64,000 nucleotides of DNA from Maea johnstoni. Its lineage: Eukaryota; Annelida; Polychaeta; Spionida; Magelonidae. Both the position numbers and the translations under genes were made by a program. Position 1 is the first letter of the stretch. The number at the start of each line of letters is the position of its first letter. Location: contig OZ012688.1 in NCBI GenBank assembly GCA_963942565.1, positions 25,919,966 through 25,983,965 on the forward strand, given 5' to 3'. The notes under the pieces were generated by a model that made no database searches, was not told where the DNA came from, and was given only the letters and a program-made list of their open reading frames with translations. Below are positions 26,833-37,250 of this stretch, piece after piece.

Positions 26833-29800
26833 GTAAATACAGTTTCATACGCGGTAAACAGAAATTTTTCAAATTTTAAAGAATACTCGAAAATCCGATT
26901 TTCTGTTTGTATACGCGTCAGATTAATCTCATGATGGTCTTACTGTACTGCATCTGTAATGACTGTATAGTCGCACCATCCTAGTGCGTACGTGTCAAGT
27001 TTCTGATTTTCGAATTTCCATTCCTATTTCGCATCCTCAAAATATAAGATAACACGAACTTTTTTCGATTTACTGTATTTCTCATACCTGTCAGTTCTTA
27101 TAAACAGTTCCAAATAAACAGTTCCAAAATATTCAAGTAGCCAATGTGTAGACCCGGTTTGTGTCTCTATCCAGGCCATATGTTCTTTGTTTATTGATGT
27201 TTCTGTTATTGGCCTTTTTCTAAAAAGGCCAATAACAGAAACATCAATAAACAAAGAACAGATGGCCTGGATGGAGACACAAACCGGGTCCAGCTAACAT
27301 GGGACTATTAATCCCCATCATTAAATAGTCCTACCACCTGTTTCCATTAAAAGTAGTAGCCTACATAAGTGCTTAACGTGTGTTTTACCAAGGGTTCCCT
27401 AAACATTAATTAGCTAAATAGCCAACTACTAGATCTTAAAGCCCAATAACCTTATTCATAAATCTTTAATTAATAGCGGTGAGCAACTGGGCTACCATTC
27501 GGCCTTTCCATGGTTGAATGGAAATTGGTTATCAACTACGATGGGGCAGACATAAAACCATCTTTTGGGGTGAGGAAAATAGGACTTCTTACCCACCCAC
27601 TCCACATTGCCACTATAGTGTAAATAAAACTTTTTTCTAAATACAGACATCGCAACCTCACTAATGATGCACTTTGTCTTTACTAATGATGGGCATTGCC
27701 TTTATCTATGATACACTTTACCTTTAACTTTGATACACTTTGCTTCTACCTATGATTCACTTTGCTCTCATTAATGATACACATTGCCTTAACTTATGAT
27801 ACACTCTGCCTTTCACTAATGATACACTTTGCCTTTACTTGTGATGCACTTTTCCCTTACTTGTGATACACTTTTCCCTTACCAATTATACAAATTGCCA
27901 TCACCATATATAAGCTTTGCCTTTGGCAATGACACACTTGGCTATTTAGCATTGATTAATGATACGCTTTGTTTTTACTTATGATACACCTTGCCATTAC
28001 CAATGATACACTTTCCCAAACTTATGATACACTTTGCCTTTACCAATTGTACACTTTGCCTCGAACAAGTACAATTTGCCTTTACCAATGTTACACTTTG
28101 CCTTTAACTATGATACAATTTGCCTTTACCTATGATTCACTTTGCCTTTACTGATGATAAATTCTGCCTTTACTAATGATACACTTGCCTTTACTCATGG
28201 TACTGTTTAATTTCACTTATGATACCAGTGCTCGACTTTGGTATCTACCCCGCTGCTCCGGGCAAGCGGAAACTGTATCTTACTCATGATACACTTTGCC
28301 TATACTTATGATACACTTTGCCTTTACCAATGATGCACTTTGCTTTTACCAAGACTACACTATACAGTTTGCCTTTACCAAGTATGCAATTTGCCTTAAC
28401 CAAGTATAACTTTGCCCTTACTATTGATACACTTTGCCTTAAATATTGTATTGACACACCTTGCCTTTAATATTGATACACTTTGCCTTCACCAATGATA
28501 CACCTCGCCTTTTCCAATTTTGCTCTTTGCCTTTACCAATGATGCACTTCATCCTTTACTAATGATACAATTTGCCTTCACAAATGATACATACTGCCTT
28601 CACTAATGACAGGGATTGACCTTAACATTTTCAGACGGGAGCAGGTTTGGCTCCTAGGATTTAAAGTTTAGGAGCAAATGAAAAATGTGCGCTCTCAGAT
28701 GAATTTTTCGGGCACTATTAGGAGTTATAATGCTCCAGACAGAAATTTTTTGGAAAGATGAAAAATTCTCTAAACGCTCTAGGGATAATTGATATGTCCA
28801 TTCACAAATTTGGCTCCTATAATTTATGATCCAGGGGCAAATGCCCCTAAAACGACCTTAAAGTCAATCCCTGCTAATGATACACTTTGCCTTTACCAAT
28901 ACACTTTGCCTTTACCAATGATACGCTTTGCCTTTACCAATGATGCACTTCGTCTTTCCTAATGATACACTTTGCCTTTACCAATGATGCACTTCGTCTT
29001 TCCTAATGATACACTTTGCCTTTACCAATGATGCACTTCGTCTTTCCTAATGATACACTTTGCCTTTACCAATGATGCACTTCGTCTTTCCTAATGATAC
29101 ACTTCGCCTTTACCAATGATGCACTTCGTCTTTCCTAATGATACACTTTGCCTTTACCAATGATACACTTTGCCTTTACCAATGATACACTTTGCCTTCA
29201 CTAATGATGCACTTCACCTTTAAATAGGATACAGTTTGCCATTACCTATGATTCACTTTGCCTTTACCCAGTATATAATTTGCCTTTACTTTTTATCCAC
29301 TTTGCCTTTAATATTGATACATTTTGCCTTTACTATTGATACACTTTGCCTTTTCCAATTATGTTCTTCGCCTTTACCAATGATGCACTTCACCATTTAC
29401 TAATGATACACTTTGCCTTTACCAATGCCGCACTTCGCCTTTAATAATGATGCACTTTGCCTTTATTAATGATGCACTTGCCACTTCGCCTTTACCACTG
29501 ATACACTTTGCCTTTACTAATGATGCACTTCACCTTTACTAATGATGCACTTTGCCTTTACCAATGATACACTTTGCCTTTACTAATGATGCACTTCACC
29601 TTTACTAATGATGCACTTTGCCTTTACCAATGATACACTTCGGCCTTACTAATGATCCAATATGCCTTAACCACTGATACACTTTGCCTTTACTAATGAT
29701 GCAATAAGCCTATACCAATGATACACTTCGGCCTTACTAATGATCCAATAAGCCTTTACCAATGATACACTTTGCCTTTCCCAATGATGCATTTTGCCTT

Positions 29801-32800
29801 TACTAATGATCCAATAAGCCTTTACCAATGATACACTTCAGCCTTACTAATGATCCAATAAGCCTTTACCAATGATAGACTTTGCCTTTACTAATGATCC
29901 AATATGCCTATACCAATGATACACTTCAGCCTTACTAATGATCCAATATGCTTTTACCAATGATACACTTTGCCTTTACTAATGATCCAATATGCCTTTA
30001 CCACTGATACACTTTGCCTTTACCAATGACGCACTTCGCCTTTAATAATGATGCACTTTGCCTTTATTGATGATGCACTTCGCCTTTACTAATGATGCAC
30101 TTTGCCTTTACCAATTATGCTCTTCGCCTCTACTAATGATACACTTTGCCTCTATGAGTTATACACTTTACTAATGATACACTTTGCCTTTTTCAGACCG
30201 GAAGGAACAAGTGGATTGACGGGAATCCTGTTGTCTTCGCCGAATGGTTTGATCCTGTGACTCCCGATGAGGCCCCCTTCAGCAGCATCACACCCTGGGT
30301 GACCCAACCGTACCTGGACCCGATATACCCCTGCACCATCATGTTCCCCGGACAACCCAGGACCTGGAGCAACTGGGCCAAAATACCCTGCGATTATACC
30401 CCATTTGACATCTCCGTTGGGTTTATTTGTGAGAAGAGAATTACAGCATCCCTTAATTCTTCAACCTCAACAAATTCTGGTAGTTCAGTTATTGAAGAGG
30501 ATGGTATGGACTCACTCAGTGTGTCACCCTTTAGTTGCCCTTTTGGTTGGACTTTCTATAAAGGCGCCTGTCTGCGCTTGTACAGCTCAAAGGCAAAGGT
30601 ATTTCTGGCAAATCATGCAAGTGATACTTGCATGTCTTTGAATGACGGTGGCCGTATTTGGGTATACGCTGGAGAGGACCTCCACACCCTCCTACGCTAC
30701 TGGCTCTATTGGGTAGAATATGGCGATATCTGGGTGGCAAAGAATACGTCCAGTGCAGTGAACCTGACCTCTGAATGCTTGAAGATTGATGTCGAGGGAC
30801 ACGGTGATGGTTTGAGAGCGACTCTTAATAGCTCTTATTGTGATGCAAAAGATATCCACCATGTTATATGTGAAACTAAAGTTCAGATGAATACCAACTC
30901 TGGCTGTAGTAATTCACAGATAAGATGTAACGACGGTACATGTATAAGCCATGACCGGGTATGCGACGGTGTCCATGACTGCCAAGATGGCACCGATGAA
31001 CTCGAAAGCACTTGCAATCAAATCACATTCAAATGTAAAGATGGTAAAGGGTCAATTCCATACTCTCGTTTTTGTGATTATGTCCCAGATTGCGACGACG
31101 GCTCTGATGAATTCTGTCAACATCCCAGATGTTTTAGAATGCAGTTCCAGTGCTCAAACAAACAATGTATCCCTCTAGATAAGGTGTGTAACTTCCAGCA
31201 AGATTGTCTTGATGGAAGTGATGAGAAAGATGCCCTCTGTGAATGGACACACAGATGCGAGGAACACGGTGGGTTCCTGTGCTATGCAGGATGGTGCCTT
31301 CCAAGTTCAAGGGTGAATGACCTTTACCCTGATTGTCAAGGTCGTTTCCAGGAGGATGAGCACAGTCTAGTTGCTTCTACCCCAAATATTTCATCAGGAA
31401 ATTTTTGTGATGGTCAAGATAATAATGGCAGGTGTGTGATAGGAAAACAAGCGTGCTTCAGTCGCAGCCAATCCTGTGTGTACGACACTGACAAATATGG
31501 CGCCGTTTACGGATGTAGAAATCTCGCACACCTTAAACGCTGTGAGGACTTTGAATGTCCTGGTATGTTCAAATGCCCACAGACGTACTGTATTCCCCAT
31601 AAGAATGTTTGCGATGGCAAGTGGGACTGCCCTGAAGGCCATGACGAGCTCCGTTGCAGCAATTACACATGTCCCGGACTTCTTCGTTGCGACAATGGCG
31701 GCCAGAACTGTATAGACCAGGAGCATGTGTGTGATGGTAAGAGAGACTGCCAAGGAAGGGGGGATGATGAGAAATTCTGTGATGTCCTCCCGTGTCCAGC
31801 TGGTTGCACATGTATCGGTTACGTAATACTTTGTTTGTCTACGAATCATACAGCTTTCCCTATAATAACCAAACAAGCAAGGTATGTTAATATGAAAGGA
31901 AACCTCATTGGTGCAGTTAATAACCTTGATGGATTTTACAATCTTGGCCGCTTGGATCTTTCTTTCAATAACATACGACACATCAGAGATTATACCTTTA
32001 GGTCTTTGATTAATCTTCATCACTTATCTTTGGCAGGCAATGAAATGAAGGTACTTGGTAGTCAGATGTTTCATGGTCTCACTAGTCTAGTATCTTTGGA
32101 CCTTTCTTATAACCATCTTCAAACAATTGATGAGAAATCCTTCCTTGCGATGGGTGAACTGAAAAGTCTCATACTAAAGGATAATGACCTTAGAATCGTG
32201 TCCAGGAATATCTTTGCTCCGATGACCAAATTGCAGCAGCTACAGACAGATGCTTATAGGTTTTGCTGTTTGGCAACAAAAGTTAGTAATTGTACCCCGA
32301 CAGCTGATGAATTCTCGTCCTGCACTGATCTGTTGGCCAATACCACACTGCAAGCGGCTATATGGATCCTTGGAATACTGGCTTTCCTGGGGAACAGCTT
32401 TGTCATAGCCTGGAGATGTGTGAGGGAGAAACCGAACGCCACCTCCATATTAATCATCAACCTTGGCCTTGCTGACTTCCTGATGGGTGTGTACCTCCTG
32501 ATAATTGCCTCAGTAGATGTGTATTACAGGGGCAGGTACATCTTCTATGATGTGAGTTGGAGGTCCAGCGTTCTCTGCCGAGTGGCAGGGTTTCTTTCCA
32601 TGTTGTCCAGTGAAGTCTCGGTCATCACAATCCTGGTCATTGTTATTGACCGCTGTGTTATAGTTCTCATGCCCTTCAAGGCTGCCCGGTACCGCCTCAA
32701 AGAACGCGCAGCAAAAACCTTATGCATCTTTAGCTGGGTGGTTTGTATGGCATTGAGCGGTTTGCCACTTTTCAACATACCCTACTTCCATGGATTCTAT

Positions 32801-33247
32801 GGTGGCAATGGGGTCTGCTTGCCTTTCACCCTCAGCACATCAATTATAGAAGGATGGGAGTACCCCACGGCTATTTTCATCATTTTCAATTTCTTGGCGT
32901 TTCTCACAATTGCGATCGGGTACATTGCCATATTTTTCCACGTGCGCCAAACACGTCAGAATAGTAAGCGTGAGCCTGACGATGCTGAGGTAAAACTGGC
33001 CGCACGTCTCACCTTCATTGTTTTCACAGACTTTCTCTGCTGGGTTCCTATCATCATTCTCAGCATCTTGACACTCAGCGGAGTTCCCCTCGCCCCGGAG
33101 GTGTCCGCGTGGGTCAGCGTCTTTGTCCTGCCTCTGAACTCGGCACTCAACCCCCTACTCTATACCATCACGGCTGTCAAACTCTGTGCAAAGGTCAAGA
33201 CGCGGAACCGTACCCATAATCACAGCACACACTCAACGTATCTCTAA
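24106..33247 (+). CDS. CUB/C-type lectin/LDL-A/LRR seven-helix receptor (GRL101-like), two exons
   Basis: Exons 24106-26832 and 30197-33247; both sides of the junction are in phase 0 and the protein is about 1925 residues. The order is: signal peptide (1-28), a CUB domain (about 35-151), two divergent CUB-like regions (about 170-270 and 430-550), a C-type lectin domain (826-990) cut by the intron, a second divergent lectin-like domain (1023-1137), six LDL-A modules (1145-1438, one degenerate), an LRR N-cap plus about five LRRs (1442-1600), and seven membrane helices (1627-1890). Rhodopsin-class marks are GN in helix 1, LADFLMG in helix 2, DRC in place of DRY, CWVPI in helix 6 and NPLLY in helix 7. 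LDL-A plus LRR plus 7TM is the plan of snail GRL101 and relaxin receptors. It acts at the plasma membrane; the ligand is unknown. Confidence 0.92.
26833..27640. other. Receptor intron, 5' part
   Basis: Contains the 140-bp hairpin at 27151-27290; otherwise unremarkable. Confidence 0.6.
27151..27290. repeat. 140-bp near-perfect hairpin in the receptor intron
   Basis: Two 69-base arms (27151-27219 and 27222-27290) pair at 67 of 69 positions around a 2-base centre. The arms begin GACCCGGTTTGTGTCTC and meet at GGCCTTTTT. Either a fold-back transposon or, if transcribed, a long double-stranded RNA hairpin. Confidence 0.92.
27647..30190 (+). repeat. 2.5-kb minisatellite of a 22-bp unit filling the receptor intron
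   Basis: Unit core ACTTTGCCTTTACCAATGAT with frequent ACTAATGAT, GATGCACTTCG and GATCCAATA variants. Higher-order units are visible: a 44-bp unit (TTCGTCTTTCCTAATG alternating with TTTGCCTTTACCAATG) about five times at 28943-29150, and a longer one near 29515-29640. The array ends in the functional 3' splice site at 30196. It is broken by a MITE at 28610-28873 and by a short unrelated piece near 28222-28278. Confidence 0.95.
28610..28873. mobile_element. 264-bp hAT-like MITE inside the minisatellite
   Basis: Terminal repeats CAGGGATTGACCTTAA and TTAAAGTCAATCCCTG. CTAATGA lies on both sides, a 7-base target duplication copied from the array unit (the hAT family normally makes 8). It contains inverted GCTCCTA/TAGGAGC phrases and no coding frame. 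Confidence 0.85.
30197..33247 (+). CDS. Receptor exon 2: lectin remainder, LDL-A, LRR and seven-helix domain
   Basis: Begins TGRNKWIDGNPVVFAEW, the expected continuation of the lectin domain, so the acceptor tttttcag at 30196 is right. LDL-A modules show the calcium-site pattern (VCDGVHDCQDGTDE, FCDYVPDCDDGSDE, VCDGKWDCPEGHDE). The stretch GCRNLAHLKRCEDFECP before the fifth module is typical of GRL101-like receptors. The cytoplasmic tail is short, about 30 residues, and basic. Stop TAA at 33245-33247. Confidence 0.92.
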   Translation, partial: TGRNKWIDGNPVVFAEWFDPVTPDEAPFSSITPWVTQPYLDPIYPCTIMFPGQPRTWSNWAKIPCDYTPFDISVGFICEKRITASLNSSTSTNSGSSVIEEDGMDSLSVSPFSCPFGWTFYKGACLRLYSSKAKVFLANHASDTCMSLNDGGRIWVYAGEDLHTLLRYWLYWVEYGDIWVAKNTSSAVNLTSECLKIDVEGHGDGLRATLNSSYCDAKDIHHVICETKVQMNTNSGCSNSQIRCNDGTCISHDRVCDGVHDCQDGTDELESTCNQITFKCKDGKGSIPYSRFCDYVPDCDDGSDEFCQHPRCFRMQFQCSNKQCIPLDKVCNFQQDCLDGSDEKDALCEWTHRCEEHGGFLCYAGWCLPSSRVNDLYPDCQGRFQEDEHSLVASTPNISSGNFCDGQDNNGRCVIGKQACFSRSQSCVYDTDKYGAVYGCRNLAHLKRCEDFECPGMFKCPQTYCIPHKNVCDGKWDCPEGHDELRCSNYTCPGLLRCDNGGQNCIDQEHVCDGKRDCQGRGDDEKFCDVLPCPAGCTCIGYVILCLSTNHTAFPIITKQARYVNMKGNLIGAVNNLDGFYNLGRLDLSFNNIRHIRDYTFRSLINLHHLSLAGNEMKVLGSQMFHGLTSLVSLDLSYNHLQTIDEKSFLAMGELKSLILKDNDLRIVSRNIFAPMTKLQQLQTDAYRFCCLATKVSNCTPTADEFSSCTDLLANTTLQAAIWILGILAFLGNSFVIAWRCVREKPNATSILIINLGLADFLMGVYLLIIASVDVYYRGRYIFYDVSWRSSVLCRVAGFLSMLSSEVSVITILVIVIDRCVIVLMPFKAARYRLKERAAKTLCIFSWVVCMALSGLPLFNIPYFHGFYGGNGVCLPFTLSTSIIEGWEYPTAIFIIFNFLAFLTIAIGYIAIFFHVRQTRQNSKREPDDAEVKLAARLTFIVFTDFLCWVPIIILSILTLSGVPLAPEVSAWVSVFVLPLNSALNPLLYTITAVKLCAKVKTRNRTHNHSTHSTYL

Positions 33248-33330
33248 AACACATTATGTATACCATGTGCATGGAATTACAAAAACATTGCTTTTAGTAG
33301 AATAAAAAAGGAGAATTTACTTCTTACGCA
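33248..33330 (+). other. Receptor 3' UTR and possible polyadenylation signal
   Basis: AATAAA at 33301-33306, 54 bases after the stop, suggests a very short 3' UTR. Confidence 0.5.
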
Positions 33331-34629
33331 GCTTAATCATTTTAATTTCCAAGATCACATTTCCAACTTACCATTTGTAACTAATTGTATTGTATATATG
33401 TCTGTCATTAAAAAAATAGTACTCTACAGGTTTCATTTGCCAATGCTTTTATTTTGTTGAAAGAGTTGTACTTTGGGCCAGTTTGGGGCTGTATCACTGC
33501 TTCTTTACACATTTACCAGTTGCATCTACGAGAGCGATACCTATTAACTACATAGTCGCCCATTTTTACAGTACTCCAAGGATTTGATTTGAAATTCAAT
33601 CAATTACACTTCTGCCATATTTATGCTTGTGATTTCCCATTTCTAAGTAATGGAGGAAACCAGAGTATCTGGCAAAAACCATTGCCTAACAACCAAGTCA
33701 CCGGCAACTTCCTCACATGCTGCAGCCTGCAGGGATGGATGGGTTTCGGTCAAAAATGTTGCATCAGACAACCTAGACATAGTTTACCAAGTATCCAAAA
33801 ACAGAGTTCCCTGAGTTCAAGGAGGATAGTGTATACTTTCATTGAATATAGCATTACATCTTGTTATTTACCATTTTACAATGTCCCCAGATGTGAAATA
33901 TAGCTAGCCACAAGCCTGCCTCCATGAATGATGAAGGTGAACATATAAGATAGCCCACTGTGTGTAATACACAAATACTGCATCCAGGTTTGGTTTTGGA
34001 TAATTACACTTTTCAGCAGCTTAGGTTCATATTACAGTATGTTAGAAACTAAGGGCTGGGAAGAAATCTCCTTCATTTTACAAAGTTTCAAAGTGGATTT
34101 TATGTGCAAAGCAACAAACAACAACCCTTTCCAATGCCAGCCTTTTGTAAAGTGACCAGCCTGCTGTAAAACTTATTCACTAAGTGTATGGAGAGATGTT
34201 CTTTTAATTTTGAATGAAACTCCTTCATTTTGAACAATATTTTCCAAACTGTGCTTTTTTGATATAAATATTCCCAAATTTCAGCAAGGTACTAATGACC
34301 TGTTGTAGGGATCAGGGTCTTAGCCAGGATTTAGAAACTGGCTGTCCAAAATTGGCAATTTCAAAGTCTTTGGGCCTCCTTTTTAAAAGGGACATCACAA
34401 TAAACAGTAAGGCATAACATCCATATTCAGTGTCATAGGTTTTATATTGTGTCAAATTTCTCTAAGATTCTTTAAATTGACATATTTAGAATTTTTTTAT
34501 GAAAATATTTGGGTGTCCAGAGGGTTCATTTTTGAGAGTTTGGGTGTCCAGATGACGTCTTGCTGACTAAGACTATGGCAGGGATGAATGGGATGCCATT
34601 AAAGTAACACAAATATCAATATAAAGAAA
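33331..34629. other. Spacer between convergent receptor and METTL3 genes
   Basis: Contains a reverse SINE tail fragment at 33650-33735 and a MITE family B copy at 34317-34580. No gene. Confidence 0.55.
34317..34580 (+). mobile_element. MITE family B, copy with both ends
   Basis: Ends GTCTTAGCCAGGATTTAGAA and GTCCAGATGACGTC...CTGACTAAGAC, so the termini are inverted repeats of about 11 bp. The interior carries GGGTGTCCAGAGGG and TTTTTGAGAGTTTGGGTGTC. It lies just beyond the METTL3 3' end. Confidence 0.75.
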
Positions 34630-34753
34630 TTATGTCAAGAGCTTTTATTCAATTTCATCTTGGACATGAGTTCTTCATTCACAATATTCATTCATACATG
34701 TCAAACAATCAGGAATCATAGGGTGATATTTTAATTGTAAATAGGGTGTATTT
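34630..34753 (-). other. METTL3: METTL3 3' UTR and polyadenylation signal
   Basis: AATAAA on the minus strand at 34644-34649, about 105 bases after the stop. Confidence 0.6.
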
Positions 34754-37209
34754 TCATTCTAACTGTTTGACGGGTGGCTTCATACAGTTGCCATCAGGGT
34801 AGATCTTTTTGAAATTCCGCACCACTTCAGGTTCCAAAAGTCGCACCCCATCCAACTGATTTCCTAGTGTAATCCTAGAAATAAACGAAAACAAAAAATC
34901 ATAATGAAAACCAGAGAAAGATGATAGATAGAGGAATAAGATCGGGTGCATACACATTTTACAGTTTGACAAGGGTGATCCAGACTAGGCTTGGGACAAT
35001 GTGCATACACAGACTTCCAACTACATTGCTAGAGGTAGGTTCCGCTACTTGATACAATACCAAATACTGGTATAGAAGGAATATATATATATTGTACAGA
35101 AAAAGGTAAAATCGTCTCATATCATTTAAGATTTAAAATATAAATAAAATTGACTTAATTGCTTCCTGGACGTCTACGCCCCAAAAGCAACAATTTTGGA
35201 AGCAGACAATACTAACTTTAACAGAATTAGGTCTCTAGGAGGCAGGCAGTATCGTTATATTATGTTATATCAATATCTTATTGTATTGTGAATATTATAA
35301 AGGTGCCAATCCCTGCCTAGCCCTGAAGAAGTTAACTGCGACATCCAAGAACTTACTCTGCGAGCCGAGAAACAACATGAAAACCTATGGTGACAGATCG
35401 TTTAGTGCCTGTGCCCCAAAACTATGGAATCAGCTCCCAGATAATATTTGGGCAGCTGGGAGTGTGACAATCTTCAAACGACAACTGAAAACACATCTGT
35501 TCGAAGATGTATATATCAATTAACTATGTGGATATCAACATTTATCCTTTAACAATGGAATGTAATGCGCCTTTGAGCATGTTTATATGGAAAGGGCGCA
35601 ATATCAAATGACAATATTATTATTATTTATATAATTTCAATATGACAAGGACCAATCATTTCAATAAATACAACCTTTACTCCAAGATACTTACCAGTTG
35701 GGCTGTATATTGTGGGGTCTGCCAAAGAGCTCTATTTTTCTTGTTCCTGGAGAGAGGCGCTCAATTATGCCGTAGATTTCATCAGGCTTGTGGCTAGTTG
35801 CTCTCACCTGCAACAGACATGGTGTGAATATACATGGCAACATAATGGAGGGGAAACACATAGTCATAGTCTATAGTTTGATTAAAGATTGCTTTTCTCA
35901 TTTGCGGTCTCCGTCTTTTAATTATAAATCAGGGTTGTAGCCAGAATTTATAAACCGGGTGGCCAAATTTTTGGGTGTCCCCTACTTCAAACGAGACCAC
36001 AAAATAATCAGATTGCAACCATTAACATGTGTCTACTTATTGAATTAATATATGATATTCTTATACAATGTCATGGGAATTATACTGAGTAGAAAAAATT
36101 CAATGTTATGATTGAAATTCACATTTTAAGAAATTCCTCACATACAGTTTTGGATGTCCTGAGGGGTGATTTTTGAGGGTTTGGGTATCCAAATAACGCC
36201 CAGACGCCCTGCTGCACTTGAAGGGATAGGGGGTAACATTTGACATTCAAACCAACCAAGATGATTACAGTTTCTGATAAAACATTAATATTGATCAAAT
36301 TTACATTAACATTTCACAAGTATCACAACATGGCTGCAGTGATAAAATTACCATTGGACCTGATCACAGCAGAATCAACCAATAAGAAGCCAAATTTCAA
36401 AATTGTCAAGTAGATGATTAAGCCAATCAGAAAGCCAGTCAGATTCCACTTCCAGGAGTCACAAATACTTCAAAATACTTTCCACAGTATACTTTTTGAA
36501 GGAAGAAAAATGATCAAGTCTAGCTGGCTGCTAGCTGTCTCTCACCACTGCCCAGATTGTAATCCTGGCCAGGGCATGAGTGAAAGTTACCAGTGACGTG
36601 GGGTTAGGCAGTGGTTTTTCATCCGATACTGCGATTTCCTCCACCACTTACAACTGGCTTGTCACAGAGTAGCGACAATATGGCAGAAAAAGTGATGATA
36701 ATCAAAATTCCATTCCTTTTCATACAAGCAAGAATGGGATAATCTTGTACGGGCAGTAGCAATGGAGCTATTATTCTCTACACCTACCTCTGCTACTATA
36801 ACATCACAGTCAAGTCCTCTGTTCACACCTTTAGGGCAGCCTTTCACTCCAACCTGGAAGAAAAGGGCACTATACTGAAACGGGCTTGAAATTGACAAGT
36901 TCATTTCACTTGACAACTGAGAAAAAATAGATATTTCATTTTGCAAGGCCTGTAGCTAAGGAATGAGAATCACATGCCATTTCGGGAAAGAAATAGACAT
37001 TATACCAAACCAGTCTTGAAATGAAGGACTTACACTCACTTACCCTTTGGACAAGGAAAAGACATACATAGCAGGGCAAAGCAGTGTACTATGTCACATA
37101 AAACATCAACTTTGAGGTTAGTTAAGGGTTACAATATAAAATACAGCAAAATCTGCAGTTTAACTTTCAGGAAATATTTCTCATTTGGAAAAAAAGCAAT
37201 GATCAGTTT

Positions 37210-37250
<41 letters not shown>

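Noticed and set aside
27647-30190. CRISPR-like array
   Set aside because: Units are contiguous with no spacers, degenerate, and lie in an animal intron: it is a minisatellite.
31394-32023. A 209-codon minus-strand frame
   Set aside because: It is the complement of the receptor's LDL-A and LRR coding sequence, with no family resemblance of its own.
33589-33903. A 104-codon plus-strand frame
   Set aside because: It runs across a reverse SINE fragment (33650-33735) and has no recognisable domain or splice context.
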